A program made the position numbers and the translations under genes. Shown here in pieces: positions 1 to 10,440 of a stretch of 64,000 nt of DNA. Source of the stretch: Begonia masoniana (taxonomy: Eukaryota > Streptophyta > Magnoliopsida > Cucurbitales > Begoniaceae); assembly GCA_022432975.1 (NCBI GenBank), contig CM039502.1, positions 72,745,497 to 72,809,496 of the forward strand, in the 5' to 3' direction. The notes under the pieces are model-generated. The model worked only from the letters and a program-made list of their open reading frames with translations, was not told where the DNA came from and did no database searches. Every line of letters starts with the position of its first letter. Position 1 is the first letter of the stretch.

Positions 1-1467
1 GGGTAAATAGGTTGGGTAGTTAGGTTTAGTTTAAGTTGTTGAATGTTTAATGTTCATTGTTTGTTCTATGCTTTAATTTTCTTTATAGCATCGTACATGT
101 TCAAGCATCACGTATTCTGAAAAGCATGCAAAATGAATTTCCACGTATGTTTTCATGAAAAGGAAAAGGATAACGAAAAGGTATAAATGTATGTAATTAT
201 GGTCACGTCGGGGAGGTGGTTCAGACATGGCTGTCCTACAGGTGAAGCATGTTTTCCCCCAGGGTAGATGAAAGGGGCTATCTAATCGTCGGATGAGCCG
301 CTTTTATCTATTGAGAGCGCACCCCCAGTGACATCTTATATGAAAAGGAATGAATGAAAAGGATGCATGATTTTTATGAACTGCATGTGCAAAGCATTCA
401 CTTGCATTCACGTAGATTTACTGAGCCTTTAGCTCACGGACTATTTCTATGGTGTAGGTGATATTGAAGCAGGTGAGAATGACATCCATCAGCAAGACGA
501 ATGAGCAAGTTAAAAAGGAATGCCTGTGATAGTGCGCTGTGCAGTCGGTGCAAATTCTGACCCGTGGGAGCAAAGGACTAAGTATTTTGAGGTTTTAGGG
601 TTTATGTTGGGCTGAAGGGTGATGAAATAGTTAGAAAAGAAAATGTATAGTTGATTCATTTTAGGGTGCTTGGTACTGGATAACTTGAATTAAATATGTG
701 TATTTTGGTGATTGAAGAAAATATGAGGTAGTGGCGTTTTAACATGATGGATTGTGTTTTGGTATAATTAATGGAGGAAGAAGGGGTAGGGAAGTAGCAC
801 TCTGGAAATTAAAATCCAGAGAGCTAGCCGACTGATTGTCAGGGGAGGCGATCGATCGGCAGACGTCTAGGGTGACTCTGCCTAAGTTTTTGTTAAGTGG
901 TTTAGTAAGGGAGAAAGTCGTCTGAAGTCTTTAGACGAGACAGTCGTCCAAAGTCTATGGACGGGAAAGTCGTCCAAAGTCCGTGGACGAATAAAGTCCG
1001 TGGACAAATAAAATCCGTGGACGGATAAAGTACGTGGACGAATAAAATCCGTGGACGAGTAAACCCTGTGGACGAATAAATACCGAGGACGAAGACGTCA
1101 TCCAAATGTGTTGGACGATAACGTCGCCCGGTTCTATGGACGATAACGCAATGTCGTCCAAATGTTGTGGATCATAACACACCGTCGTCCGACTCTGTGG
1201 ACGACAACATCGACCGATCTCATTACAGAGACCACATCGACCCCCACTGTACCATTCGTTCAAACCCGATAGGAACTGTTGTCTTCCAAAGAGTGTTGTC
1301 GGCCGATTCTCCTTAGTAATTCAGTCTGAGATGGAAACGTTAGTATGTCTTCCGCTAAATGAATCAATTGTCTGTACATGAGTAAGATTAATGGATAAAA
1401 ACAAAAAATTCAAGTTTTATGGGATTTTTAAGAATAGTAACAAGGGTAGAATTTACGGGACGTTACA
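1..1467 (+). mobile_element. 3' part of a gypsy-type LTR (LTR-1)
   Basis: The block ends in ACGGGACGTTACA directly against a copia integrase sequence at 1468, the terminal form shared by the other LTRs here. Sense orientation is set by the hairpin TGAGC (422-426) / GCTCA (432-436) followed 20 nt later by the acceptor-like GGTGTAGGTG at 451-460, as in the other LTRs. The 5' part lies outside the window, so solo LTR and 3' LTR cannot be told apart. No protein is encoded; short reading frames across it are repeat-driven. Confidence 0.65.
893..1245 (+). repeat. Degenerate tandem array inside LTR-1
   Basis: About a dozen imperfect units built on a GTCGTCCAAAGT...GTGGACGA core recur every 20-35 bp. 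The core is an inverted pair (CGTCC / GGACG). The array lies downstream of the acceptor-like site, in the 3' half of the LTR, a position also occupied by arrays in the LTRs at 10484-10930, 46548-46746, 57195-57385 and 61724-62420. Confidence 0.8.
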
Positions 1468-4383
1468 ACCTATCCTTCTCTGTAATGCAGAAAATTCTTA
1501 GATCATGTAATTTAAATCTATCGAATGTTGAACCCAAATTTTGTACATTTTGCCAAATGAGCAAAAGTCATCAATTGCCATTTCAAAATTCTTAGTCTCA
1601 TGCTCAACTTCCTTTTGAGATTGTTCATAGTGACGTTTGGGGTCCATCTCCCGTTAAATCCATCACCGATGCCTGGTATTTCATCCTATTTATCGATGAT
1701 TGCACCCGTTTCACTTGACTTTTCCCTCTCAAATTAAAAAGTGAAGTCTACAATACATTTGTCAATTTCTATCAATTTGTCAACACTCAGTTTGGTACTA
1801 AAATCAAAGCTGTTCAAGCAAACTAGGGTGGTGAATTCCAATCCCTTACCAATCTATTTAAATCTCTCAGCATTCAGCATCGCATTTCTTGTCCCTACAC
1901 TCCAAATCAAAATAGCAGAGTCGAACGCAAAAATCTACATGTCGTTGAAACTGGCCTCGCTCTTCTTTTCCATTCCTCTGTTCCTTATCACTTCTGGACT
2001 TATGCTTTTATTACTTCTACTACCCTGATTAATTTTCTCCCCACTCCTATCCTCCGCCACAAGTCTCCTTTTGAGTGCTTATTCCACACATTCCCAGATT
2101 ACACCTCCCTTCGTGTTTTCAGTTGTCTCTGTTTTCCTCACCTTCGACCTTTCAATCAATATAAACTCCAGCCTCGATCTATCCCATGTGTCTTCTTAGG
2201 TCTAAGTCCTCATCACAAAGGATACATTTGTCTCGATCCCAAAACCAACAAACTCTACATTTCTCGTCATGTAAAATTCATGGAGTCTCAATTTCCGTTC
2301 ACTACACCCCACAAATCTGCATTTCACTCAACCCCTTTCACTCTCCAAATCCCCTACGTACCTTTCCCTTCATCTACCACCAACCCTCATGTTTCGCCAC
2401 TTCCCTTATTTACCATACCTTCCCCCTCTCCACCCAGCCCTCCATTTCTAGACTCCCCACCTTCTTCCCAAAACAATACCCTGCTCCCCTCACCATCCCA
2501 TGAATCTATACCCACTTCCATGCACATCCAAACTGTTCACCCCACTCATCCTATGACGACCGGGGCCAAAGCAGGTGTATTCAAGCGAAAAGCCTTTCTC
2601 CTTGAACCTTTTATTGAACCTAAAACCTTTACCCAAGCTGCCCGATACCCTCACTGGTTTCAAGCTATGAAAGAAGAAATATTTGTGCTCCAGGAAACAA
2701 ACACTTGGTCATTAGTCCCACTTCCCAGAGGTGCAAAAGTAATAGGCTGCAAATGGGTCTTCAAGAGTAAATTGAACTCTGATGGGACAGTTTCTCGATA
2801 TAACTCTCGCTTAGTGGCCAAAGGCTATGACCAAACAGAAGGCCTTGACTACGATGAAACCTTCAGTCTGGTGGTCAAACCGACTTCAGTGCGCACAGTG
2901 CTTTCTCTACCTGTTTCCTTTCATTGGATTATCCGACAGCTCGATATCAGCAATGTCTTCCTACACAGAGACCTAACAGAGCAGGTATACATGCAACAAC
3001 CTTCCAGTTTCATTGACTCGGCATCTTCGCCGGCTGTCTATTTTCTTCATAAAGCCCTCTATGGCCTCAAACAATCTCCACGAGCCTGGTATACCAAACT
3101 CTACATAGCATTAATTAATTGGGGGTTCTCAGCATCAAAATCTGACTCGTCCCTCTTTGTCTATCGTACATCCTCTCACATTATTATTATGCTGGTATAC
3201 GTGGACGACATTATTTTGACTGGTGATTCTGGCATTCTCCTAGACTAGCTACTGCACTATTTACATTCTCAGTTTAAAGTTCATGATCTTGGACCACTAT
3301 CGTATTTCCTTGGCATTTCTTTCTCTTAGACATCCACTGGTATGACTCTTTCTCAGTCGCAATATATATCTGAGTTACTACACAGGGCTAACATGGGCTC
3401 CTACAAGCCCGTTCTGACCCCCATGATGGCTGGATCTGTCTTGTCTCTCCACTCTGGGACCCCCTACCTGACGGTTTTCTTTACTGAAGCATCGTTGGGG
3501 GCCTTCAATATTGCTACCTTACTCGCCCTGATATTGCCTTCTCTGTCAACAAGGTCTCCCAATTTATGCATGCTCCATCTGAGACTCACTGGCATGTAGT
3601 CAAGCGCATTCTGCGCTACCTTAAAGGTACCAAAACTCTCGGTATTTCCTTCACTCCATCAACCTCTCTTGGTCTGACATGCTACACCGATGCTGATTGG
3701 GCCTCTTGTCCAAACGACCACAAGAGCACCCGTGGTTTCTGTGTTTTTCTCGGTACTAACCTCATTTCTTGGTCCTCCACCAAACAGAAGGTAGTATCGC
3801 GCTCCAGCACCAACTGCGGGCCTCTTGTCAAGCGCATTCTGTGCTACCTTAAAGGTACCCAAACTCTCGGTATTTCCTTCACTCCATCAACCTCTCTTGG
3901 TCTGACATGCTACACCGATGCTGATTGGGCCTCTTGTCCAGACGATCGCAAGAGCACCCGTGGTTTCTGTGTTTTTCTCGGTACTAACCTCATTTTTTGG
4001 TCCTCCACCAAACAGAAGGTAGTATCGCACTCCAGCATCGAATCTAAGTACCGCAGTGTTGCGAATGGCACAACTGAAGTGTTATGGTTGCAGTCCCTAT
4101 TGAAAGAAATAGGTATCCTCTCTCCCACAGTTCCTCTCATACTCTGTGATAATTTGAGTGCAACCTATCTTGCCTCTAACCCGGTTTTGCACTCCCAAGT
4201 CCAAACATGTTGAGATTGACTTCCACTTTGAACGGGAAAAGGTGTTACAGAAGACGCTTACAGTCAAATTAACTCTGTCAGCTACTCAAATCGCTGATGT
4301 GCTTACTAAACCTCTCCCTCCGGCGGCTTTCTCTCTTTTTTTTATCCAAATATCTTTGGTCTCCGACCTTGATCTTGAGGGGG
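1468..4383 (+). pseudogene. Decayed Ty1/copia pol: integrase, RT, RNase H
   Basis: Translation in shifting frames gives the copia order. 1468-1560 carries the end of the GAG-pre-integrase zinc region (TFCQMSKSHQLPF). 1610-2280 is integrase core, with VHSDVWGPSP, FIDDCTRF and PNQNSRVERKN. 2570-3248 is reverse transcriptase, with [13 protein letters not shown] and YVDDI motifs at about 3196-3215. 3250-4390 is RNase H ending in ADVLTKPLP. Stops and frameshifts (1718, 1828, 3246, 3328 and others) rule out a working polyprotein. The 5' part, gag and protease, was displaced by LTR-1 and is outside the window. A GAGGGGG polypurine run at 4377-4383 marks the 3' end of the internal region. Copia assignment is secure; the lineage is not. 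Confidence 0.9.
3599..4039 (+). repeat. In-frame tandem duplication within RNase H
   Basis: 3599-3811 and 3827-4039 are near-identical with a period of 228 bp, exactly 76 codons, so the reading frame is kept across the junction. Each copy encodes the stretch from VKRIL to the KQKVVS region of copia RNase H, including the conserved DADWA and STRGF segments. The second copy continues into the normal downstream sequence, so the duplication looks like slippage or unequal exchange in an already inactive element. Confidence 0.9.
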
Positions 4384-4858
4384 TCTATTAGCTTATACAT
4401 GCACTTCATTATTCACTTCTAGTTAGTTAGCTTAGTTTTAGTTTGGTTACAGCTACTCTTGTTTTGACACTCATTTATTGTTACCTGTATATTTGTAATC
4501 TTTACTTGGGAAAACACAATACGACGAAACATTACTTTTCCTTTGCAGCCATCTCTCTTCATCCTTGTCTTCTCTCTCTCTCTCTGTTCTTCATCTCCGG
4601 CAATCTCCACTGTGAAATCCTAATGCGTACTTTGTCAAAGGGAGCTTTCATGTGAGGTAGGCTCGATGAACTTGGAAATTGTGTCTCTGTACAGAAGAAG
4701 AATCGGAGTAAGTCAATTGGAAGAAGAATGGAGAAATTTACAGTATTCAGTTCAGGAAAAAGATGATTCACCAGTGGAGATGAGAGGAGGCAGAAGTGGT
4801 TTCTAAGGAAGCTTTGATTCAGCCTTTCATGGAAGAACTGAGCAGACTTTGTGAAATA
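4384..4858 (+). mobile_element. Probable remnant of the copia 3' LTR
   Basis: This 475-bp stretch follows the polypurine tract at 4377-4383, where a copia 3' LTR should start. It is T/C-rich with short CT runs (about 4567-4583) as in many copia LTR leaders. No second LTR copy is present for alignment, so the right boundary is undefined and 4640-4858 could be older flanking DNA. Confidence 0.35.
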
Positions 4859-5108
4859 TGTTGAACCAAACACTTGAACCGGGCTCATTAATATTGTTGT
4901 TACTTCTGTTAAGATTTGATCTTTTCTCTCTCTGTAATATTGTGTTAAGATCTGATATTTTCTCTCTTTGTAATATTGCTAGTTGGAACACGTTTCTATT
5001 GTTGTTAAGGTTTAGGCTTATAAATGCCTATGTAATTGCTTACTGTGGTGTAATGAAGAAAACATTTTTCTCAATTATTTTCTCTATACTCCTTTACGTC
5101 TTCTGACA
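4859..5108 (+). mobile_element. 5' LTR of a second, short-LTR copia element
   Basis: The 250-bp block starts TGTTGAACC, ends CTTCTGACA and is followed at once by a tRNA-iMet primer site. A TATA-like TTATAAAT at about 5018 and CT-rich initiator-like tracts fit a promoter. The element is cut off 33 bp downstream by the Athila-type LTR at 5142; its coding part, if it exists, would be beyond that insertion. Confidence 0.6.
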
Positions 5109-5119
5109 TGGTATCAGAG
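5109..5119 (+). other. Primer binding site, tRNA-iMet type
   Basis: TGGTATCAGAG abuts the LTR end at 5108. It is complementary to the 3' end of plant initiator methionine tRNA, the usual copia primer. Confidence 0.85.
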
Positions 5120-5141
5120 CAATAAACAACTCCTTACCTCT

Positions 5142-6568
5142 TGATGACTCTTATTTTAGAGTCATTTTATGCTAATTTTATATAAGAAAACTTATATGAA
5201 TTGAGTGATTACAATAATAAATTAATATGGATTTACTATAAATGCTATGCAATGCTGCAGCATTAGGGATTTGATTGAATTTAATATATTTAATGCTAAT
5301 TTTCTATCAAAAGTAGATTTTTCTGTTTAAGTTTGAATTTTATATTTGAATGCAAAGAAAATAGCGGGAAAAATCTAGTTCAATAAATGAAAATTATGGT
5401 TGCCAAAAATTTGAGGATTTATTTTGATTATAAATTGGTGCAGAATATAAGAAGAGAGACGAAATTACTACTATCAAGGAAAATCAAACACTATGAAGAT
5501 TTTGTGGAAAAGAGGAGATGACATGTGGCATGTGTAAAAGGACAAAAAGGAGGGAAAAGCAAATTGAAAGGAAGATTTGGAAGGATGGAAATACGTGGAA
5601 GAACAAAAGCCAAGGAGAGAGAAAAAGCAATCTGGAAGTAAGCTAAAAAAGGGGAAAAATTAAATGAAATTGAGATTGGAGAGAGAAGAAGGAGGGCATG
5701 CAAAATTAAAAAGGATATTTTTTTTGGGAGATATTCTGGAGAACCCCTTACACGGCTGGTGAGAGAGGCGCCGTATCTGGATTTGGAGACCACCGACGCC
5801 AAGCTTTGAGAATTCTCCTTCTTCTATTATTTTTATTGCATTATTTTCTATGAACAAAATTGTAGTTAGTTTGATTTTAATTATGTTTAGTAGCTAATTT
5901 CTTTAATCTTGGTTAGGACGATAGTATTTGTTGCGATATTTTACTACGATCTTGGTTTTGTTTCTGGAATTATCTATTGAACAATTATTTGTGAAATTTT
6001 CTTTCTAAGTCAGATCGTATCGATAGATAGGTTGACGATTCATATTTATATTGTATCGATAGGTAGATATAAATTTTAGATGCACGATTAATTAATCAAA
6101 TTAAATTGTTACAACGTAGTTAACATTAATTTGATTGGCGATAAGAATAGCACATATCGGAAATTTAATATTAGTTACATTCTTTCAAGGTAGAAAGAAA
6201 TTCTGATTTGAATTTACCTAGGCAATTCGAAAGAATTCTAGAATCAATTTTTATTCTTGCTGTTTTTTTTAGATAATGCTGCAGAGCATTACCAGAGCAT
6301 CAGTAGTAAAATCATCGTAACGAAGAAATCGATCCTAGCCAAGGCCTTCTTTTATCGTATTTATCTCATTTACTCTGATTTATTTTCTTTCATCGCAATT
6401 CTGAATTTATTTATATTTATTTTCATTTAAAATCTCAATATTTTTATAAGAATTTTATAGCAAATTTAAACACAATTAAGAATATCCTCGTGGGATCGAT
6501 ACTTTACTTATTCTATTACTTCGTTAGCGACACGTGCACTTGCGTGTAAAGGTGTAAAATCACTAACA
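5142..6568 (+). mobile_element. 5' LTR of an Athila-like gypsy element
   Basis: The 1.43-kb AT-rich block lies between the copia fragment and a tRNA-Asp primer site. It begins TGATGACTC and ends CACTAACA six bases before the primer site. The left end is inferred from the sequence break, because the matching 3' LTR is not in the window (the element runs into the assembly gap). No coding potential was seen. Confidence 0.6.
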
Positions 6569-6574
6569 AGTTTT

Positions 6575-6591
6575 TGGCGCCGTTGCCGGGG
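6575..6591 (+). other. Primer binding site, tRNA-Asp type
   Basis: TGGCGCCGTTGCCGGGG is the primer site typical of plant Athila/Tat gypsy elements, complementary to the 3' end of tRNA-Asp. It fixes the orientation and lineage of the element whose gag starts about 100 bp downstream. Confidence 0.9.
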
Positions 6592-7404
6592 ATATTGTTT
6601 AGTTGTGATTATTTTGCTATAATCATTTTATTTTATTTTACGTTATTTTATTTTAGTTTGTTTATCTATTTTCAGATATTATTGATTTATGCCGGACGAA
6701 GAAAACGCACAGGATCTTGTACCTTTAGATCCCGAAATTGAAAGGACTTTTAGAGAAAGAAGGAGACAACAACAACAAAAACAGTGTATTGAGGGAGAAA
6801 ATATGGCGAATGCACAGGGAGAAATGAATAATGCTGGTCATGCTATAGATGACAAAGACATACCCATTCAGGATTTTGCCATCCCCACTCTTGATGATTT
6901 AAATCCGGGTATTGTGAGACCTGACCTTTGCGCCATAAGATTTGAGCTGAAACCAGTGATGTTCCAAATGCTCCAAACTGTAGGACAATTTACTGGAGCT
7001 ATCACAGATAATCCTCATCGCCATTTGAAGGTTTTTGGAGAAGTTAGTGACTCATTTAACTTCCCTGGTGTATCTGCAGAAGCCCTGAGATTGAAACTCT
7101 TTCCATATTCCTTGAGAGATCACGCCAGAGATTGGTTAAATAGCATTCCTTCAGACACGATTACTACATGGAGAGATCTTGCCAAAAAGTTCATTATGAA
7201 GTATCACCCACCAGTGAGGAATGCTAGGATGAGAAACGAGATCACTAGTTTTCTGCAAAAAGAAGGAGAATCACTCTACGAAGCATGGGATAGATTTAAA
7301 GATTTGCTGAGACAGTGCCCAAATCTCGGTATACCTCACTGGATTCAACTGGAAATATTTTACAATGGGCTGAATGGACAGACCCGATCGATTATTGACG
7401 CAGC

Positions 7405-7815
7405 TGTGACGACCCGTCTTTCAACGCACTGATAAGGGACCACCCATTCTCCGCGGATCCTGGGGCTGATCTGGGCCGGAGGTGGGTAAAGCTCCGCGAA
7501 TCCTGGGGCTGACCTGGGCCGGAGGGTTTCTCCGTTGAAGGAGGGGCCGTTACGAACCCACATCGCTTGGGGAAGTACATGGAAATGAAACATATGTAAG
7601 AGATCCCTCCCAAGATAGCAAGACGTGTTTTGGAGCTCAATTGACGACGGATCCCATAAGAACTCCGAAGTTAAGAGGGCTTCGGCGAGAATAATTCCAG
7701 GTTGGGTGACCTTCCGGGAAGTGCTCTCGCCAAACAAAGCCGTGAGGGGAGGATATTGGGCTGCGACCCAATCCCCAGAGCGGACAATATCTTGCTGGGA
7801 ACAGGGGTCGTTACA
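7405..7815 (+). repeat. Cassandra 5' LTR
   Basis: Begins TGTGACGACCC and ends GGGTCGTTACA. It matches 7887-8297 over its full 411 bp with few substitutions. Confidence 0.93.
7640..7735 (+). ncRNA. 5S rRNA-derived segment in the Cassandra 5' LTR
   Basis: GGATCCCATAAGAACTCCG at 7649, AGTTAAGAGGGC, GGCGAGA and GGTTGGGTGACC with CCGGGAAGTGCTC follow plant 5S rRNA in order, including the internal A-box/IE and C-box promoter parts. Several positions differ from a genuine 5S gene and the ends are absent, so this is a pol III promoter-like module within the LTR, not a ribosomal gene. A second copy is at about 8122-8217. Confidence 0.88.
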
Positions 7816-7817
7816 AA

Positions 7818-7830
7818 TGGTATCAGAGCC
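7818..7830 (+). other. Cassandra primer site
   Basis: TGGTATCAGAGCC, two bases after the 5' LTR, is complementary to initiator methionine tRNA. Confidence 0.9.
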
Positions 7831-7872
7831 TGTACCCAACTGGAAATGTGGCCAACGAGGACGTTGGGCCCC

Positions 7873-7882
7873 CGAGGGGGGG
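7873..7882 (+). other. Cassandra polypurine tract
   Basis: CGAGGGGGGG lies four bases before the 3' LTR start at 7887 and would prime plus-strand synthesis. Confidence 0.8.
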
Positions 7883-9292
7883 TGATTGTGACGACCCGTC
7901 TTTCAACGCACTGATAAGGGACCACCCATTCTCCGCGGATCCTGGGGCTGACCTGGGCCGGAGGTGGGTAAAGCTCCGTGAATCCTGGGGCTGACCTAGG
8001 CCGGAGGGTTTATCCGTTGAAGGAGGGGCCGTTACGAACCCACATCGCTTGGGGAAGTACATGGAAATTAAACATATGTAAGAGATCCCTCCCAAGATAG
8101 CAAGACGTGTTTTGGAGCTCAATTGACGACGGATCCCATAAGAACTCCGAAGTTAAAAGGGCTTCGGCGAGAGTAATTCCAGGTTGGGTGACCTTCCGGG
8201 AAGTGCTCTCGCCAAACAAAGCCGTGAGGGGAGGATATTGGGCTGCGGCCCAATCCCCAGAGCGGACAATATCTTGCTGGGAACAGGGGTCGTTACAGCA
8301 GCAGCCAACAGAAAGCTGCTATCAAAATCTTTTAATGAGGCATACGATCTGCTGGAGAGAATGGCAGTGAACAGTTATCAATGGCCATCAGACAGGAACA
8401 CTTCTACAAGGAGAGCACCTGGAAGTTATGAGATAGATTAAGTAGCAGCTCTTCATGCAAAGAAAGCCTCACTCGAAAATGCCATCAAAGCCATGAACAA
8501 ACAGCAACAACCAGTAACCAGAGACTTTTCTTGCATTTTCTGTGGCGAGAACCATGATGATAGTTCATGCCCGACGAATCCTGAGTCGGCAAATTACGTG
8601 GGGTATAACCGAAATAATAACCCATATTCACAGACGTATAACTCGGGATAGAGACAGCACCCTAACTTCCAATGGAACTCACAGCAACAGAACAATGCAA
8701 TGCCCGCAAGATCTACTGACAACTATGCTCAGAACTACAATCAGCAACTTCAGAAGCCAGTAGTTCAAGAAAAACAGGATAACTTCGCGAGGGAGTATGC
8801 TGCAAAGACAGATATAATTTTGCAGAATTTATCAGCTTCGATAAAGAACATTGAAACCCAACTAGGGCAGCTAGCTAAATCTTCGAACTCAAGGAGCAGT
8901 GGACAATTACCCAGCGACACTGAAATTCCACAAAGATCGGGCAAAGAACACTGCAAGGCAATTATATTAAGAAATGGAAGAGAAGTGGAGATTCCTGAAA
9001 AGCCACGGAGGATAGAAAAGTCACAAGTTAATACCCAAGAAAAAGAAACAGAAAAGCAACCCAATACTGAGGGTTTACAGGAAAGAGAAGTGATGATTGA
9101 GAAAGAAGAACTCAGGAGGCCGAAGAGAATATTCTGAATCATGGAGAAATTAATATCAATGCTGCAGTTCCGCCCGCAGCATCGACATGCATAAGAGCAA
9201 CTCCAGAGACCGCCTCCACCATTTCCACAGTAGGCTTTCAAATAACACAACAGGCCGCCAACACAGTTAAAAAAATTTTAGCGTTTTTTTTT

Positions 9293-9392
9293 NNNNNNNN
9301 NNNNNNNNNNNNNNNNNNNNNNNNNNNNNNNNNNNNNNNNNNNNNNNNNNNNNNNNNNNNNNNNNNNNNNNNNNNNNNNNNNNNNNNNNNNN
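9293..9392. other. Assembly gap (100 N)
   Basis: Exactly 100 N, a conventional unknown-size gap. It follows a T run and truncates the Athila-like element, so the order and distance of sequences on its two sides are not guaranteed. Confidence 1.
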
Positions 9393-10440
9393 TGATGTTG
9401 TCCACCGATGGAGGTTGAGTTATTTTTGGCTTTTTGTGATCGGAAGATGGGTGCGTAGAAAATTTGTCGTTTTGGGTGGATCGAAATGGAAGTAAGAATT
9501 TTGGTCGTTTTGGCTCGGTAGATTTTTTGGTGCCGCGTGTCGTCGGCAGATGGTAGCGGAGATGCTGAAAGTCGACGTGTCATTTGCCGACGCGAGCGTG
9601 GATGTTGTAATCAAAGATGCCTTTTGGTTTCTGCTTCTCCGCTGACACTGTTCAGCGTGGATGTCTTTTGTATCCTCCTCGACCGCTGGTACTGTTTAGC
9701 GGTACGAGTCGCTTTGAGTTTGTTTCTCTCAGCTAAACGTTTTATTATTTTGACAATTTTATAAATGTGTGTATACCAAGTTTTCCGCTGCCATAATTTT
9801 AAGATTGAAAGATTTCATTTTATCGTTGAGTGAAATTTTAAAATTTTCCTTAAAAGTTCTTAGCCCTGTCGTCCATGATAGCGAAACCGGTTTCAGAAAA
9901 CTCGTGGCTTTCAAAAGTGACCAGGCACCACAGGTGGCATTTCGAAATACAAATGATAAAATTACACCATTTAGCCTGGATGCCCACACATGCTCTTCGA
10001 GCAGAAGAAACCTAGATATTGGGCTAGTCATGTTTTTCTTCAATCTTAAGTGCGAAATAGTCCTTCAATGCAGTTTTATACCGCCAGGGACGCCATGCTC
10101 TTGACTATATTTGAAATCATCCGAAAGTGCTTGAGACGTGCTTGTGAAAACAAATAAACAGTTAGCTCAATCAACAACCTCATGGGTCCCTAGATAAATT
10201 AAAACGTGAGCGCTATAAAGTGTAGCTAGATTTGAATGCTCAGTTGCGGGAGCTGTACGATTTGATTTAGCAACGACTACGAACATCTTTGGTCAACATG
10301 ATACAGATGTTTCCACTGCATCAGTGGAGCTTACTAAAATTCGTATTTCCCCATTGCCATGAAAACAGAATAGATGACAACATGCAGTGGAAGACTTAAT
10401 AAAATACATGCAGTGGAAAACTTAATAAAAAAATGAGAAA
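9393..10440. other. Stretch without a recognised feature
   Basis: No domain, terminal repeat, primer site or RNA gene was recognised. Overlapping reading frames on both strands at about 9759-10104 (94 and 111 codons) have no motif I know and no consistent exon structure. The sequence may belong to the distal end of the LTR that becomes recognisable from about 10440. Confidence 0.4.

Larger units (their letters stand above)
7405..8297 (+). mobile_element. Complete Cassandra TRIM element
   Basis: Two 411-bp LTRs (7405-7815 and 7887-8297) flank a 71-bp internal region with only a primer site and a polypurine run. A perfect GCAGC duplication (7400-7404, 8298-8302) brackets the element. Each LTR carries a 5S rRNA-like segment, the hallmark of Cassandra, a non-coding TRIM moved by other elements' enzymes. 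LTR copies differ at only a handful of sites, so the insertion is young relative to the host gag. All signals for reverse transcription (PBS, PPT, LTR ends TG...CA) are intact. Confidence 0.95.
6689..9137 (+). pseudogene. Athila-like gag, split by a Cassandra insertion
   Basis: The capsid precursor starts at ATG 6689 and is open to 7404, with a retrotransposon-gag domain (about residues 90-235: FPYSLRDHARDWL, FIMKYHPP, ESLYEAWDRF). A Cassandra element interrupts it at 7405-8297; the frame resumes after the duplicated GCAGC with KLLSKSFNEAYDLLERM. Downstream are in-frame stops near 8440 and 8648; the second sits where a Trp is usual in this gag, as expected for TGG to TAG. A CX2CX3HX4C knuckle (CIFCGENHDDSSC) lies at about 8532-8572. 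The C-terminal part to 9137 is coiled-coil-like and rich in Glu/Lys. Protease and the rest of pol would follow but are lost at the gap. Non-functional; family assignment firm. Confidence 0.85.

Noticed and set aside
1741..3248. Separate host proteins from plus-strand ORFs at 1741, 2186 and 2280
   Set aside because: They are shifted frames or parts of one decayed copia pol.
7640..7735. A genuine 5S rRNA gene
   Set aside because: The match is inside a Cassandra LTR, is repeated in both LTRs and has diverged positions and missing ends.
9759..10104. Two overlapping ORFs on opposite strands
   Set aside because: No recognisable domain, no supporting context, next to an assembly gap; left unannotated.
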